The notes below the pieces were generated by a model that worked only from the letters and a program-made list of their open reading frames with translations, had not been told where the DNA came from and ran no database searches. A stretch of 64,000 nt of DNA from Hymenobacter actinosclerus. Lineage in GTDB: Bacteria > Bacteroidota > Bacteroidia > Cytophagales > Hymenobacteraceae. Made by a program: the position numbers and the translations under genes. Of this stretch, positions 34,924 to 43,655 are shown piece by piece. Every line of letters starts with the position of its first letter. Positions within the stretch are counted from its first letter, which is position 1. The stretch covers positions 62,001-126,000 of the forward strand of contig NZ_FOHS01000001.1 in the NCBI RefSeq assembly GCF_900111515.1, given 5' to 3'.

Positions 34924-35268
34924 ATGCAAGACAACGAAAAAGAGCGCAGCCTCGTGAATGTGGAAAGCAAGCTGGTCGCCGACGGCTTCACGGCCGATTT
35001 CCGGGTAACCGACGGCAAGCTCTACCCGCTCAGCGACGATAACAAGGCCCGCGGCTACATGCCCGAGGAGGTAACCATCGTCGATTTCTACCGCTTCGAG
35101 GGCGAAAGCAACCCCGACGATATGTCGATTCTCTATGCCATCGAAACCGCCGACGGCGTGAAGGGCACCATCGCCACCGCCTACGGCACCTACGGCGACA
35201 CGAGCGTCGATGAGTTTCTCAAAACGGTAGAAGACCTGGGCAAGGACCTCGATAAGAAGCACAAGTAA
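34924..35268 (+). CDS. Conserved small protein of unknown function
   Basis: 114 residues. It is acidic and mixed alpha/beta in appearance: KLVADGFTADFRVTDGKLYP, EVTIVDFYRFEGESNPDDMS, ILYAIETADGVKGTIATAYG. Similar short Bacteroidota proteins are sometimes labelled phosphoribosylpyrophosphate synthetase, but no PRPP-loop is present and I regard that label as wrong. Cytoplasmic. A bidirectional hairpin (35297-35332) follows. Confidence 0.75.
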   Translation: MQDNEKERSLVNVESKLVADGFTADFRVTDGKLYPLSDDNKARGYMPEEVTIVDFYRFEGESNPDDMSILYAIETADGVKGTIATAYGTYGDTSVDEFLKTVEDLGKDLDKKHK

Positions 35269-35296
35269 CCGGCCTTCGGGTCGTTTGCGCAACCTG

Positions 35297-35332
35297 CACC
35301 GTGCGTCCCGAATTCGTTCGGGGCGCATGGTG
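35297..35332. terminator. Hairpin between convergent genes
   Basis: CACCGTGCGTCCCGAA pairs with TTCGGGGCGCATGGTG with two mismatches around a short loop, between the rightward conserved gene and leftward mscS. Confidence 0.6.
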
Positions 35333-35336
35333 TCGT

Positions 35337-36227
35337 TTAGTCCGGCCGCGGGCTGCCCGGCGCCGGTGGCCCGGGGCTAATGTTGAGCGTCTGGATAGGG
35401 TAGGGAATCGGGATGTTGGCCTGGTCGAGGGCCCGCTTAACGCGCAGGATGGCCTCGCTTTTGGCACTCACGTAGTCTACATCGCGGCGGTATGGAATCC
35501 AGAAGCGCAGGGTGAAGTTGATGGCGCTGGGGCCGAACTCGGTGAACATCACCTCCAGCGGCAGGTGTACCAGCCGGTTCGGAAAATCCTGCATGCAAGC
35601 CTCTACCAGGCTGCGCACCTGCTCCAGCCGGGCATCGTAGGCCACGCGGCACTCAATATCGACGCGTCGCTGGGTGGTAACGGTGAAGTTGATAACCGGC
35701 GCCTCGAACACCTTGCGGTTGGGCACCCGCACCAGTTCGCCCGTTACCTGCCGCAGGTTGAGGGTGCGCAGGTTGATGCTCTCGATGGTGCCGAAATACG
35801 TGTCGGTCTGGATAAGGTCGCCGACCATAAACGGCCGCTGCACCGCAATGATGATGCCGCTGATGAAGTTGGCCGCAATGTCCTGAAAGGCAAAGCCCAG
35901 GGCCAGCCCCACAATGCCCACGCCGGCCAACAGCGAGGTCACGGTTTTGTCGAGGCTCAGTACCTCCAGCATGAAGAAAATGCCAATCAGCAGCACGCCC
36001 GCGTGCACCATGGTGGCAATGAGGTTGTTGAGCGTGACGCTGGGCGAGATGCGCGGCAGGATGCGCACAACCAGCCGGCGCACCATTTTGGCCACGAAGT
36101 AGGTGGCTACCAGAATCAGCAGCGCAATGAGCAGGTTGGGCAGCAGCAGAATCAGGCCCTGCACCCAGCGCGTGAGCTTTTCGGAGAGTAGGGTGAAAGC
36201 GCGTTGAAACTCAGTCGAGCCAATCAT
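35337..36227 (-). CDS. Mechanosensitive ion channel (MscS family)
   Basis: 296 residues. Three helices in the first 130 residues; the third, pore-lining helix reads VGLALGFAFQDIAANFISGI (the GLALG...A..NF..G pattern of MscS TM3). The cytoplasmic cage follows: FMVGDLIQTDTYFGTIESIN, LRTLNLRQVTGELVRVPNRK, and the final alpha/beta part. It opens on membrane tension and relieves osmotic shock. A short Pro-rich tail ends the protein. Confidence 0.95.
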   Translation of the reverse strand: MIGSTEFQRAFTLLSEKLTRWVQGLILLLPNLLIALLILVATYFVAKMVRRLVVRILPRISPSVTLNNLIATMVHAGVLLIGIFFMLEVLSLDKTVTSLLAGVGIVGLALGFAFQDIAANFISGIIIAVQRPFMVGDLIQTDTYFGTIESINLRTLNLRQVTGELVRVPNRKVFEAPVINFTVTTQRRVDIECRVAYDARLEQVRSLVEACMQDFPNRLVHLPLEVMFTEFGPSAINFTLRFWIPYRRDVDYVSAKSEAILRVKRALDQANIPIPYPIQTLNISPGPPAPGSPRPD

Positions 36228-36287
36228 AGATAGAGCAGAAACCGGGAAAAAATAGCTGTGGGCTGATGTTCAACGTCAGCAACGACG

Positions 36288-36307
36288 AGACGCGAAGGGT
36301 CGCGTCT
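36288..36307. repeat. Short palindrome AGACGCGA-TCGCGTCT
   Basis: AGACGCGA (36288-36295) and TCGCGTCT (36300-36307) form a short palindrome upstream of mscS and downstream of the radical SAM gene. The preceding GATGTTCAACGTCAGCAACG matches loop words of longer repeats. Confidence 0.55.
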
Positions 36308-36339
36308 CTACGACGCTTCAATTTAACCCGATCAGCTGC

Positions 36340-37362
36340 TTAGCCCCACACCTTGGTACCTTCCGAGCAGTTGCGGCACATCTCAATCTGGTAGCGGCCC
36401 TTGAGCAGCGAGGCGCGGAACTGCCGGTACTTGGGCCCGTGCCAGAGTTGGCGGAACGTCTGCGTTTGCAGGTCGCCGAGGCGGTATTCGGCGTCTTTGT
36501 CGAAGCAGCAGGGCACCACCAGGCCGTCCCAGGTTATCACGCAGGAGTGCCACATCTTCCAGCAGTGGTTGAGCAGCTTGTTTTTCAGGCTCCAGGTACC
36601 GTCGCCCTGGTTTTCGTAGCGCGAGTAGTAGTCGATGGTCGGGATGAGGGGCGAGCCGTTGTGGTGGTCGTAAATCTGGGCCGTTTTAAACCACACGTCG
36701 TCCACGCCCAGCTCGCGGGCCAGCGTGCGGGCCTCGTCCAGCTGGTGCTCGTTGGGGCGCACCACCAGAAACTGGAACACGATGCGCGGCGTGCTCGATT
36801 TTAGCTGCTTGCGCCACTTCACCACGTTGCGGGTGCCCTCCAGCACCTTGTCAATTTTGCCACCCACGCGGTACTGCTGATAGACCTCCTGGGTGGTGCC
36901 GTCGAGCGAGATGATGAGCCGGTCGAGGCCACTTTCCACGGTGCGGCGGGCGTTGGTATCGTTGAGGTAGTGGGCGTTGGTGCTGGTGGCGGTATAAATG
37001 CCCTTACCGGCCGCGTACTTCACCAGATCGAGGAAGTTGGGGTGCAGGTAGGGCTCACCTTGGAAGTAGAAAATTAAATACCAGAGCCGGGAGGCCACCT
37101 CGTCGATGGTCTTGCGGAACAGCTCGTCGGGCAGCATGCCGGTGGGCCGCGTGAAAGAGCGCAGGCCGCTGGGGCACTCGGGGCAGCGCAGGTTGCAGCT
37201 GGTGGTGGGCTCGAAGCTGAGCGCCACCGGCAGCCCCCAGTGCCGGGCCTTGCCGGTGGCCTTGCTCAGCAGGTAGCCGCCCACCACCTGGGCCCCGTTC
37301 CAGAGGCGGCGCGGGGTGGCTTTGGACAGGAAGTTAAGCGAATCGGTGAGCAGGGAAGGCAT
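36340..37362 (-). CDS. Radical SAM protein with SPASM-type C-terminal domain
   Basis: 340 residues from ATG 37362. The radical SAM cluster is CNLRCPEC (Cys56, 60, 63). FYFQGEPYLHPNFLDL, RLIISLDGTTQEVYQQYRVG and VFQFLVVRPNEHQL follow in the barrel. The C-terminal SPASM region has CVITWDGLVVPCCFDKDAEY and MCRNCSEG, which bind auxiliary Fe-S clusters. This group modifies peptides or other substrates by radical chemistry; the substrate is unknown, and there is no nearby small peptide gene. The ATG at 37413 was rejected because it lies in a repeat arm. Confidence 0.9.
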   Translation of the reverse strand: MPSLLTDSLNFLSKATPRRLWNGAQVVGGYLLSKATGKARHWGLPVALSFEPTTSCNLRCPECPSGLRSFTRPTGMLPDELFRKTIDEVASRLWYLIFYFQGEPYLHPNFLDLVKYAAGKGIYTATSTNAHYLNDTNARRTVESGLDRLIISLDGTTQEVYQQYRVGGKIDKVLEGTRNVVKWRKQLKSSTPRIVFQFLVVRPNEHQLDEARTLARELGVDDVWFKTAQIYDHHNGSPLIPTIDYYSRYENQGDGTWSLKNKLLNHCWKMWHSCVITWDGLVVPCCFDKDAEYRLGDLQTQTFRQLWHGPKYRQFRASLLKGRYQIEMCRNCSEGTKVWG

Positions 37363-37409
37363 AGGCAAAGGTACCCACAGGAAGCCGATAGCTAATCTAG
37401 GTAGAGCTA

Positions 37410-37550
37410 GCAACTAGCTCCCCTCCTTGGAAAGGAGGGGCTGGGGGTGGTTGGCATCCGTTGAACAGCAGCTAGAAGCTAGAGCTAACCATCGTTCAGG
37501 CAGCATCAACCACCCCCAACCCCTCCTTTCCAAGGAGGGGAGCTAATTGC
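37410..37550. repeat. 44-bp inverted repeat with CCCCTCCTTGGAAAGGAGGGG core
   Basis: Arms 37410-37453 and 37507-37550 pair with two mismatches. Each arm contains an inner palindrome CCCCTCCTTGGAAAGGAG. Such arms are common in Bacteroidota (family knowledge). The loop has GTTGAACAGCAGC and a 7-bp phased AGCTAGA stretch. Confidence 0.9.
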
Positions 37551-37683
37551 TTGCGCTGGTCCGCAATTTGGATTAGCTATCGGCTTTTTTTTAAGAATCT
37601 CGTGTGGAATCCTCTGCCACCTTGCATCAAAGAACCAGAACCCGGCCGGTTCCCTGTGGTTTCACCCTCTATTCTTTCTGCTG

Positions 37684-39300
37684 ATGCACCGCTTCCTCTA
37701 CCTCGCGCTGGCGGCCGGGCTCCTGCCCGCCGACCGCGCCCTGGCCCAAACGGCCGCCGCTCCTGCCGCTACCGTGGCCCCGGCCGCCTACACCGTAACC
37801 GGCCGCGTTACCGACCGCGCCACCGGCCAGGGCCTGCCCGGTGTCACGGTACTTGTCAAGGGCACTTCCGTTGGCGTCAGCACGAATTCCGATGGCACCT
37901 ACCAGATTGAGGTGCCGCAATCGGCTACAGTGCTGGTATTTAGCTCGATTGGCTTTAATTCCAAAGAAGTAGCGCTGAACGGGCAGAAGGTGGTTGATGC
38001 CGCACTAGCCACTGATTCGAAAGGCCTGAGTGAAGTGGTGGTAACCGGCCGCGTTGGCCGCCGCGCCTCGCCCCGGATTCGCGGGTCGGTTTCCGCGGTG
38101 TCGAAGGGCGAAAGGGCCCGGCCTCAAGCTTCCCCCGTCGCCGATGCGGCCGGCTACAACTCGTCGGCTACCCCAATCTACATGTCCTCGCCGCCGCCCC
38201 GGCCCGAGCCCGGCGCGGGCGACACCTACGCCCGCGTGACCGAAAACGGCTTCCGTTCGGCCCGCAACGAGCCCCTGAGCACCTTTAGCATCGACGTGGA
38301 CGCCGCCAGCTACAGCAACGTGCGCCGCTTTTTGCAGCAGGGCCAGCTGCCGCCGCCCGAGGCCGTGCGGGTCGAAGAGATGCTCAACTATTTCCAGTAC
38401 GACTACCCCCAGCCCGCCGCCTCGGCCGCTGAGCCCTTCCGCGTGATTACCGAGCAGGCCCAGTGCCCCTGGAACCCCGCCCACCAGCTGGTGCAGGTGG
38501 CCCTCCAGGCCCGCAAAGTGGCCACCGATAAGCTCCCGCCCGCCAACCTGGTCTTTCTGGTCGATGTGTCGGGCTCGATGGAGGGCGCCGACCGGCTCGG
38601 GCTGGTGCAGCAGGGCCTGAAACTACTGACGCAGGAGCTGCGCGCGCAGGATAAAGTGTCGCTGGTGGTGTACGCCGGCGCGGCCGGCACCGTGCTGCCC
38701 CCCACCGCCGGCTCCGACAAGGCCACCATTCTGCGGGCCATTGACAACCTGAGCGCCGGCGGCAGCACGGCCGGCGGCGCGGGCCTGCGCCTGGCCTACA
38801 ACGTGGCCCGCCAAAACTTCAACCCCCAGGGCAACAACCGCGTCATTCTGTGCAGCGACGGCGACTTTAACGTGGGCGAGCAGAGCGACCAGGCCATGGA
38901 ACGCCTCATTGTGCAGCAGCGCGAAGCGGGGGTGTTCCTGACGGTGCTGGGCGTGGGCCGCGGCAACTACCAGGACCAGAAGATGGAGCTGCTGGCCGAC
39001 AAGGGCAATGGCAACTACGCCTACCTCGACAACCTCGACGAGGCGCGTCGGGTGCTGGTTAGCCAGTTCGGCGGCACCTTGTTCACGCTCGCCCAGGATG
39101 TGAAGCTGCAAGTCGAGTTCAACCCGGCCCGGGTGCGCGAGTACCGCCTCGTGGGCTACGAAAACCGCCTGCTGGCCGCCGAAGATTTCAACAACGACCG
39201 CAAAGATGCCGGCGAGCTGGGCTCGGGCCACACCGTTACGGCCCTCTACGAAATTGTGCCCGTCGGCGCGCCGGCCACCGTCGATGCCCTTAAGTATTAG
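37684..39300 (+). CDS. YfbK-like VWA-domain protein, truncated by in-frame TAG
   Basis: 538 residues to the TAG. A signal peptide MHRFLYLALAAGLLPADRAL precedes a CarboxypepD_reg-like domain (VTGRVTDRATGQGLPGVTVL, about 38-120). A von Willebrand A-type domain follows, with the MIDAS motif LVDVSGSMEG near residue 295, preceded by the YfbK N-terminal segment (NGFRSARNEPLSTFSIDVDA, about 185). Metal binding at the MIDAS mediates protein contacts in the periplasm. The YfbK C-terminal domain continues in the same frame after the stop (next entry), so this gene looks interrupted by a recent mutation, or the stop is read through. Confidence 0.85.
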   Translation: MHRFLYLALAAGLLPADRALAQTAAAPAATVAPAAYTVTGRVTDRATGQGLPGVTVLVKGTSVGVSTNSDGTYQIEVPQSATVLVFSSIGFNSKEVALNGQKVVDAALATDSKGLSEVVVTGRVGRRASPRIRGSVSAVSKGERARPQASPVADAAGYNSSATPIYMSSPPPRPEPGAGDTYARVTENGFRSARNEPLSTFSIDVDAASYSNVRRFLQQGQLPPPEAVRVEEMLNYFQYDYPQPAASAAEPFRVITEQAQCPWNPAHQLVQVALQARKVATDKLPPANLVFLVDVSGSMEGADRLGLVQQGLKLLTQELRAQDKVSLVVYAGAAGTVLPPTAGSDKATILRAIDNLSAGGSTAGGAGLRLAYNVARQNFNPQGNNRVILCSDGDFNVGEQSDQAMERLIVQQREAGVFLTVLGVGRGNYQDQKMELLADKGNGNYAYLDNLDEARRVLVSQFGGTLFTLAQDVKLQVEFNPARVREYRLVGYENRLLAAEDFNNDRKDAGELGSGHTVTALYEIVPVGAPATVDALKY

Positions 39301-39651
39301 CCCGCGCCGGCCACGCGCCCGGCCCTGGCTTCGGCCGAGCTGCTGACGGTGAAGCTGCGCTACAAGGAGCCGCGCGGCACCGTAAGCCGCCTGCTGGCGC
39401 TACCGCTCACGGGCGTAGCCCGGCCCCTGGCCCAGGCCAGCGAAAACCTGCGCTTCGCCGCCGCCGTGGCCCAGTTTGGCATGCTGCTGCGCCAGAGCGA
39501 GCACCGCGGCACCGCCACCTACGACGCCACCGCCCGCCTCGCCGAGGGCGCCCGCCGCTTCGACCCCGAAGGCTACCGCGCCGAGCTGGTGCGCCTCGTG
39601 CGCCTGGCCGAAGGCCTGCAGCCAGCCCCCGTAGTGGTAGGTGCACGGTAA
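39301..39651 (+). pseudogene. C-terminal continuation of the YfbK-like gene after the TAG
   Basis: The reading frame is unbroken after the TAG codon at 39298-39300: it encodes about 116 more residues, LRYKEPRGTVSRLLA and LRFAAAVAQFGMLLRQSEH, which match the C-terminal domain of YfbK-type proteins (DUF3520-like). A CAG to TAG change (glutamine to stop) would explain it, since YfbK family proteins typically read a K/R-Y-Q at this point. A sequencing error is the main alternative. Confidence 0.75.
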
Positions 39652-39660
39652 AACCGAAAA

Positions 39661-39711
39661 GCGCCGCCGGCTTTCATCCCGCACATGGCGAAGGTTGAAG
39701 GCCGGCGGCGC
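39661..39711 (+). terminator. GC hairpin after the YfbK-like gene
   Basis: GCGCCGCCGGC pairs with GCCGGCGGCGC (11 bp) around a 29-nt loop and begins ten bases after the final stop. Confidence 0.45.
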
Positions 39712-39932
39712 CGATAGTCAAAATAAATGCTGCTTCGGGCCGTTAGCGTGCAACCTAACGAGGCCGGCCGGGGCTCCTGCTTTCAGCAGCCTGGCCCGTT
39801 ATCAGCCCTCAGCGGCCGGCTCAAACCCTATTTCCGAAGGTGGTCCGCCTCACTCACGGGCGGCGGACGCAGCGGGTTGCAGCTCCTGCGCCATTCACGC
39901 CGCCGGGCCGCCTTCGGTTTATTATTTAGTGA

Positions 39933-40019
39933 GGCCGTAACGCGAACTTTGTAGTTCGCGGGTTGAACGATGGATTAGTTGCCGTTCAACCCGCGAACTA
40001 CAAAGTTCGCGTTACGGCC
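39933..40019. repeat. Perfect 37-bp inverted repeat with 13-nt loop
   Basis: Arms 39933-39969 and 39983-40019 are exact complements. Each arm contains its own smaller palindrome around CGCGAACTTTGTAGTTCGCG. The inner end of the arm, GGTTGAACG, matches the loop word seen elsewhere. It lies downstream of both convergent genes. Confidence 0.92.
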
Positions 40020-40030
40020 CTACTGCCGCG

Positions 40031-40780
40031 CTAGAACGAGTAGTTGAGCGAGGCTTTGATGACGCGGTTGTAGGCGTCGAAGTTGTTGTTTTTGTCGAGC
40101 GAGGACAGGCCGTAGTCGTAGCCGGCGCTTACGCCGAAACCACTCTGCGTCTGGTAGCCCAGGCCGCCTACTACGGCGAAATCTACGGTCCGGAGCTGGT
40201 CTTTCACGTCGAAATCGTTGTTGTAGGCCGAGAAACCGAAGGCGCTGGCCTTCACGCGGGCCTTGCCCGAGAGCATTACCGACGCCTGCGGGCCGGCATA
40301 CACGTAGAGGCCGTCGGTAATGTAGGCCTTGGCCAGCACCGGAATATCGAGGTACGCCAGGCGGGCGGTGCCCTCAAGCTTGGCGTTGATGAACTTGAAC
40401 TGCTCGAACGGAATCGTACCGTTCAGCTTGGTGCCCTTCTCCGAATAGCCCAAACCGGGCTCGATGGCGAAGCGTGAACCCAGCGGAATGGTAGCGTAGA
40501 GGCCGGCATAGAAGCCCGGTTTCATCTCCTTGGTAAGCGCCCCGCTGGCCAGGTCCGTCAGGTCGGTAAAGCTCTTAACGGCGTCGCCCGAGAGGTCGGC
40601 CACGTTCAGGCCGGCCCGTACGCCGAACTTTATGCCCTCAGTAGCCGACGACGACGACGACGAATAGGTTGGCGCGGGGCGTGCCGGGGCGCGGCGGGTC
40701 TGGGCTTCGGAAGCCGTGGCAAAACCGGAAACGAGCAGGGCAGCGGCGGCAAGGCGCCCGAGGAGTTGGTTGGTACGCAT
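40031..40780 (-). CDS. Outer-membrane beta-barrel (porin-family) protein
   Basis: 249 residues from ATG 40780. Signal peptide MRTNQLLGRLAAAALLVSGF ends in SEAQ. A short Ser-rich linker precedes an 8-stranded barrel: IKFGVRAGLNVADLSGD, KPGFYAGLYATIPLGSRFAI, PGLGYSEKGTKLNG, LYVYAGPQASVMLSGKARVK and a final Phe-ending strand (VIKASLNYSF). It belongs to the PorT/porin-family group of Bacteroidota (family knowledge). Function unknown. The aroF-type gene diverges from it. Confidence 0.85.
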   Translation of the reverse strand: MRTNQLLGRLAAAALLVSGFATASEAQTRRAPARPAPTYSSSSSSATEGIKFGVRAGLNVADLSGDAVKSFTDLTDLASGALTKEMKPGFYAGLYATIPLGSRFAIEPGLGYSEKGTKLNGTIPFEQFKFINAKLEGTARLAYLDIPVLAKAYITDGLYVYAGPQASVMLSGKARVKASAFGFSAYNNDFDVKDQLRTVDFAVVGGLGYQTQSGFGVSAGYDYGLSSLDKNNNFDAYNRVIKASLNYSF

Positions 40781-41099
40781 AATCTGGAAAGGTTTCGGAA
40801 GGAAGTTGGGCCCGGCGCAAAGCAGAACGGTGGCCGGTATAAGGGCCGCTTGGCAAAACCGTGCCAGTTTGTGCCCGAAGCCCGCCTTGCTGAAATCCGG
40901 CTGGGCCAGTACCCCGCCAACCTTTTGATTGTGAGCGCCCCGACCGGCCCGGGCAACCACCACCGCCCCGGCGCGGCAGCCCGGGCCGGCCGGGGCGGTT
41001 TTGTCAGGGGCCGAAACCAGGGGCCGGGCTGGCTGTTTTACCCGGCGGCGCCTTTGGTGCGCTATCTTGCCCCCCGCTATTTACCTGCCCCGTTCTGCA
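40781..41099. other. 319-bp gap between divergent barrel and DAHP synthase genes
   Basis: No gene is supported. It holds a strong GC hairpin (40937-40996) and must carry both promoters. A TATCTTGC sequence at about 41062, resembling the -7 element, precedes the DAHP synthase start by 30 bp. Confidence 0.5.
40937..40996 (+). promoter_or_regulatory. Strong hairpin upstream of the DAHP synthase gene
   Basis: GCCCCGACCGGCCCGGGC (40937-40954) pairs with its complement at 40979-40996 with one mismatch. GGTTTTG follows the right arm. It could be a leader terminator of the rightward gene or simply a repeat; a -7-like sequence lies downstream of it, which argues against attenuation. Confidence 0.35.
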
Positions 41100-42191
41100 A
41101 TGCCCTACGCCTCCACTGCCGCCCAGCTAGCCGTTACCAGCCACTTCCCCGGCAAAAAGCCCCTCCTTATTTCCGGGCCCTGCTCGGCCGAAACCGAGGA
41201 GCAGCTGCTGGCTACCTGCACCCAGCTGGCCGCTACCGGCCGGGTCGATATGCTGCGGGCCGGCATCTGGAAGCCGCGCACCAAGCCGGGCATGTTCGAG
41301 GGCATTGGCAAGCCCGGGCTGCCCTGGCTGCAGAAAGCCCGCGAGCTGACGGGCCTGCCCACCACCGTGGAAGTGGCCACGCCCCAGCACGTGGAGGATG
41401 CGCTGGCCTACGATGTAGACGTGCTCTGGATTGGCGCCCGCACCACGGTAAACCCGTTTTCGGTGCAGGCGCTGGCCGATGCGCTGCGTGGCGTGAAGGT
41501 GCCGGTGTTCATCAAAAACCCGGTGCACCCCGACCTGGAGCTGTGGCTGGGCGCAGTTGAGCGCCTGGCCCAGGCCGGCGTGGCCGACATCGGCCTAATT
41601 CATCGGGGCTTCGCCAGCTATGGCAACACCGAGTACCGCAACGCGCCCATGTGGCACCTGCCCATCGAGATGAAGCGCCGCCTGCCCGAGCTGCCGCTCA
41701 TCTGCGACCCCAGCCACATCTGCGGTAACCGCACCGGCCTGGCCGCCGTGGCCCAGCAGTCCATCGACCTCGACTTCGACGGCCTGATGCTCGAATCGCA
41801 CATCGACCCCGACAATGCCTGGTCCGACGCCAAGCAGCAGGTGACGCCCCAGCGGCTGGCCGAGCTGCTCGACTCGCTGACCTGGCGCCAGCATACGTCG
41901 ACCGAGCAGGAATTCCTCGACAAGCTGGCCCAGCTGCGCACCCAAATCGACCAGCTCGACGACGAGATTCTGCACCTGCTGGGCCGCCGCATGCAGGTGT
42001 CGGAAAGCATCGGCCGCTACAAAAAGGAAAACAACATCACCATTCTGCAGGCCCGGCGCTGGAACGAAATCATGGAGCGCGGCCTGCGCAAAGGCGACCA
42101 GCTGGGCCTCACCGACAGCTTCATCCGCCACTACTTCGACGCCGTGCACCTCGAATCCATCAACCGCCAAAACAGCGTAATGAATACGTAA
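41100..42191 (+). CDS. Bifunctional DAHP synthase/chorismate mutase
   Basis: 363 residues from ATG 41100. The N-terminal 255 residues are a type I-beta DAHP synthase: ISGPCSAETEEQLLATCTQL, MLRAGIWKPRTKPGMFEGIG (PEP/metal site), VPVFIKNPVHPDLE, ICDPSHICGNR. From about residue 270 a chorismate mutase type II domain follows (LRTQIDQLDDEILHLLGRRM, with the active-site Arg/Lys). It condenses PEP and erythrose 4-phosphate and converts chorismate to prephenate, linking the first and branch steps of aromatic amino acid synthesis. Confidence 0.95.
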   Translation: MPYASTAAQLAVTSHFPGKKPLLISGPCSAETEEQLLATCTQLAATGRVDMLRAGIWKPRTKPGMFEGIGKPGLPWLQKARELTGLPTTVEVATPQHVEDALAYDVDVLWIGARTTVNPFSVQALADALRGVKVPVFIKNPVHPDLELWLGAVERLAQAGVADIGLIHRGFASYGNTEYRNAPMWHLPIEMKRRLPELPLICDPSHICGNRTGLAAVAQQSIDLDFDGLMLESHIDPDNAWSDAKQQVTPQRLAELLDSLTWRQHTSTEQEFLDKLAQLRTQIDQLDDEILHLLGRRMQVSESIGRYKKENNITILQARRWNEIMERGLRKGDQLGLTDSFIRHYFDAVHLESINRQNSVMNT

Positions 42192-42238
42192 GCTGGTGAA
42201 ATGGTGGGGGTGAATCTGCCGTTCAGCAGGCCTGAGCG

Positions 42239-43498
42239 CTACTTCTTTACGGCCCCTTTTACCGGCTGGGCAGGCTTCTTTTTTGGCTGATTGGACTGCT
42301 TGCCGGAAGTGGTCGTGGTCCCCGATTCAGGCTTCTCGACTTTGGCAGCTGAGGTGGGTTCGCCGGATGTTTTTGCGTCTGCTTTAGACGTTTTGGGCTT
42401 GCCGGCCGCGGCAGCTTTCTTCGGGCCTTCACCTTTCCCGGGCTTGCCTTTAGCCGGCTCGCCCTTCGAAGGCTGGGACTTGCCGGGGGCCGCTGGCTGC
42501 GGTTCGACCGGTGGCGCTTCCTGCTGCGCGGCCTCGTCTTCCACCTCATCCGGCTCGATAGGCGGCGCCGGAACGGCCTCGGCAGGTGGGGCGGCCCGGG
42601 TGGTATCGGCGGCGGCCGGGGCGGCCGGAAGGGGCGCTTCGGCCGGGGCTGCGGACTTGGTCTGCCGGATTCGCTCCTCAATTTCCTTCAGCAGGAAGCC
42701 GGCGTCGTCCTTGCGATGAGCATCGGGAAAATACTGCTGGGCGAGCCGGGCCTGGTCGCGGGCCTTCTCCAATTCCCGTAGTTCCAGCAGCACAAAGGCC
42801 ATGTTCAGGTGCACAATGGGGTTGTGCGGGCGCAGCGCCAACGACCGCTCGAAAGGCGCCAGACTGGCCTGAAACCGCCCCAGCCGCTGGTAGGCGTAGC
42901 CCAGGGCAAAGTAGGAGAGGTAATCGCCCTGGCCGTGGGCGTGGGCCTCCTGGTACTCGGTAATGGTGCGCAGAAACACCTCATCTTCGCCGAGGCCGTC
43001 CTCGGCGCAGTCGCACTGCTGCACGGTGTAGTAGTAGTCGCCGAGGGCCCGGGCGAGGCGGTAGTTATCGGGGTAGCGGCGTTGGAGCCGTTCGAGCACC
43101 TGCCGCACCGCAAACCGGTAGCGCAGGCTGTCGTGGCCCAGCTGGCGCAGGCTGTCGGGAGCCAGGTCGAGCAGTTTCAGGTCGCGGAAAGCGAAGCGCC
43201 GAAGCTGCTCGGTGTTGGTGTAATAGCGCAGGGCTAAGTCAGCCTTCTCGATGACCACATTCGGGTCGGTGTTGCGCGGGTCGAGCCGGGCCAGCAGCCG
43301 CCAGGCGCTGTCGTAGCGGCGCTCCAGCACCAGCTGCCGGGCCTGCCGCAGCATGGCCGCCGGGATAGGAGCGCGGCCGGCTGGCGCGTCGGCCCCGAGC
43401 GTATCGGGCGGGGCAGTCTGGGCCTGGGCCGCCGCTGGGCGCAGCAGGCCGCCGGCGCACAGCAGCAGGAGCAGAGAAAGCAGCAGCGAACGGTTCAT
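42239..43498 (-). CDS. TPR protein with signal peptide and low-complexity tail
   Basis: 419 residues. Signal peptide MNRSLLLSLLLLLCAGGLLR. Residues 55-260 contain helix pairs typical of tetratricopeptide repeats (DYLSYFALGYAYQRLGRFQA, SLALRPHNPIVHLNMAFVLL, ELREL). The last 150 residues are disordered and rich in Pro, Ala, Lys and Ser with mixed-charge stretches (SKGEPAKGKPGKGEGPKK). It is probably periplasmic or outer-membrane associated and mediates protein contacts. Divergent from the acyltransferase gene. Confidence 0.75.
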   Translation of the reverse strand: MNRSLLLSLLLLLCAGGLLRPAAAQAQTAPPDTLGADAPAGRAPIPAAMLRQARQLVLERRYDSAWRLLARLDPRNTDPNVVIEKADLALRYYTNTEQLRRFAFRDLKLLDLAPDSLRQLGHDSLRYRFAVRQVLERLQRRYPDNYRLARALGDYYYTVQQCDCAEDGLGEDEVFLRTITEYQEAHAHGQGDYLSYFALGYAYQRLGRFQASLAPFERSLALRPHNPIVHLNMAFVLLELRELEKARDQARLAQQYFPDAHRKDDAGFLLKEIEERIRQTKSAAPAEAPLPAAPAAADTTRAAPPAEAVPAPPIEPDEVEDEAAQQEAPPVEPQPAAPGKSQPSKGEPAKGKPGKGEGPKKAAAAGKPKTSKADAKTSGEPTSAAKVEKPESGTTTTSGKQSNQPKKKPAQPVKGAVKK

Positions 43499-43655
43499 GA
43501 ACCGTAAAGATGCGCGACCCTGCGCAAACTACCGTCCGCGGCTTCCGAAAAGTCGGAATCCGGCGCATTGTGGTTTGGTCGCCGCTGCTGCCAGTGCCAA
43601 CTAGGCCCCGGAACCGGCCAGTAGTTTCCGCCGAAAATCTGCTTTTCTTGTAGCT

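Larger units (their letters stand above)
39652..40030. other. 379-bp gap with two hairpins
   Basis: No gene is supported. A terminator-like stem (GCGCCGCCGGC, 39661-39711) follows the VWA stop; the rest of the gap has short open frames without features, then the 37-bp inverted repeat at 39933-40019. Confidence 0.5.

Noticed and set aside
34924..35268. Phosphoribosylpyrophosphate synthetase label for the 114-residue protein
   Set aside because: The length is a third of a real synthetase and the PRPP-binding loop is missing.
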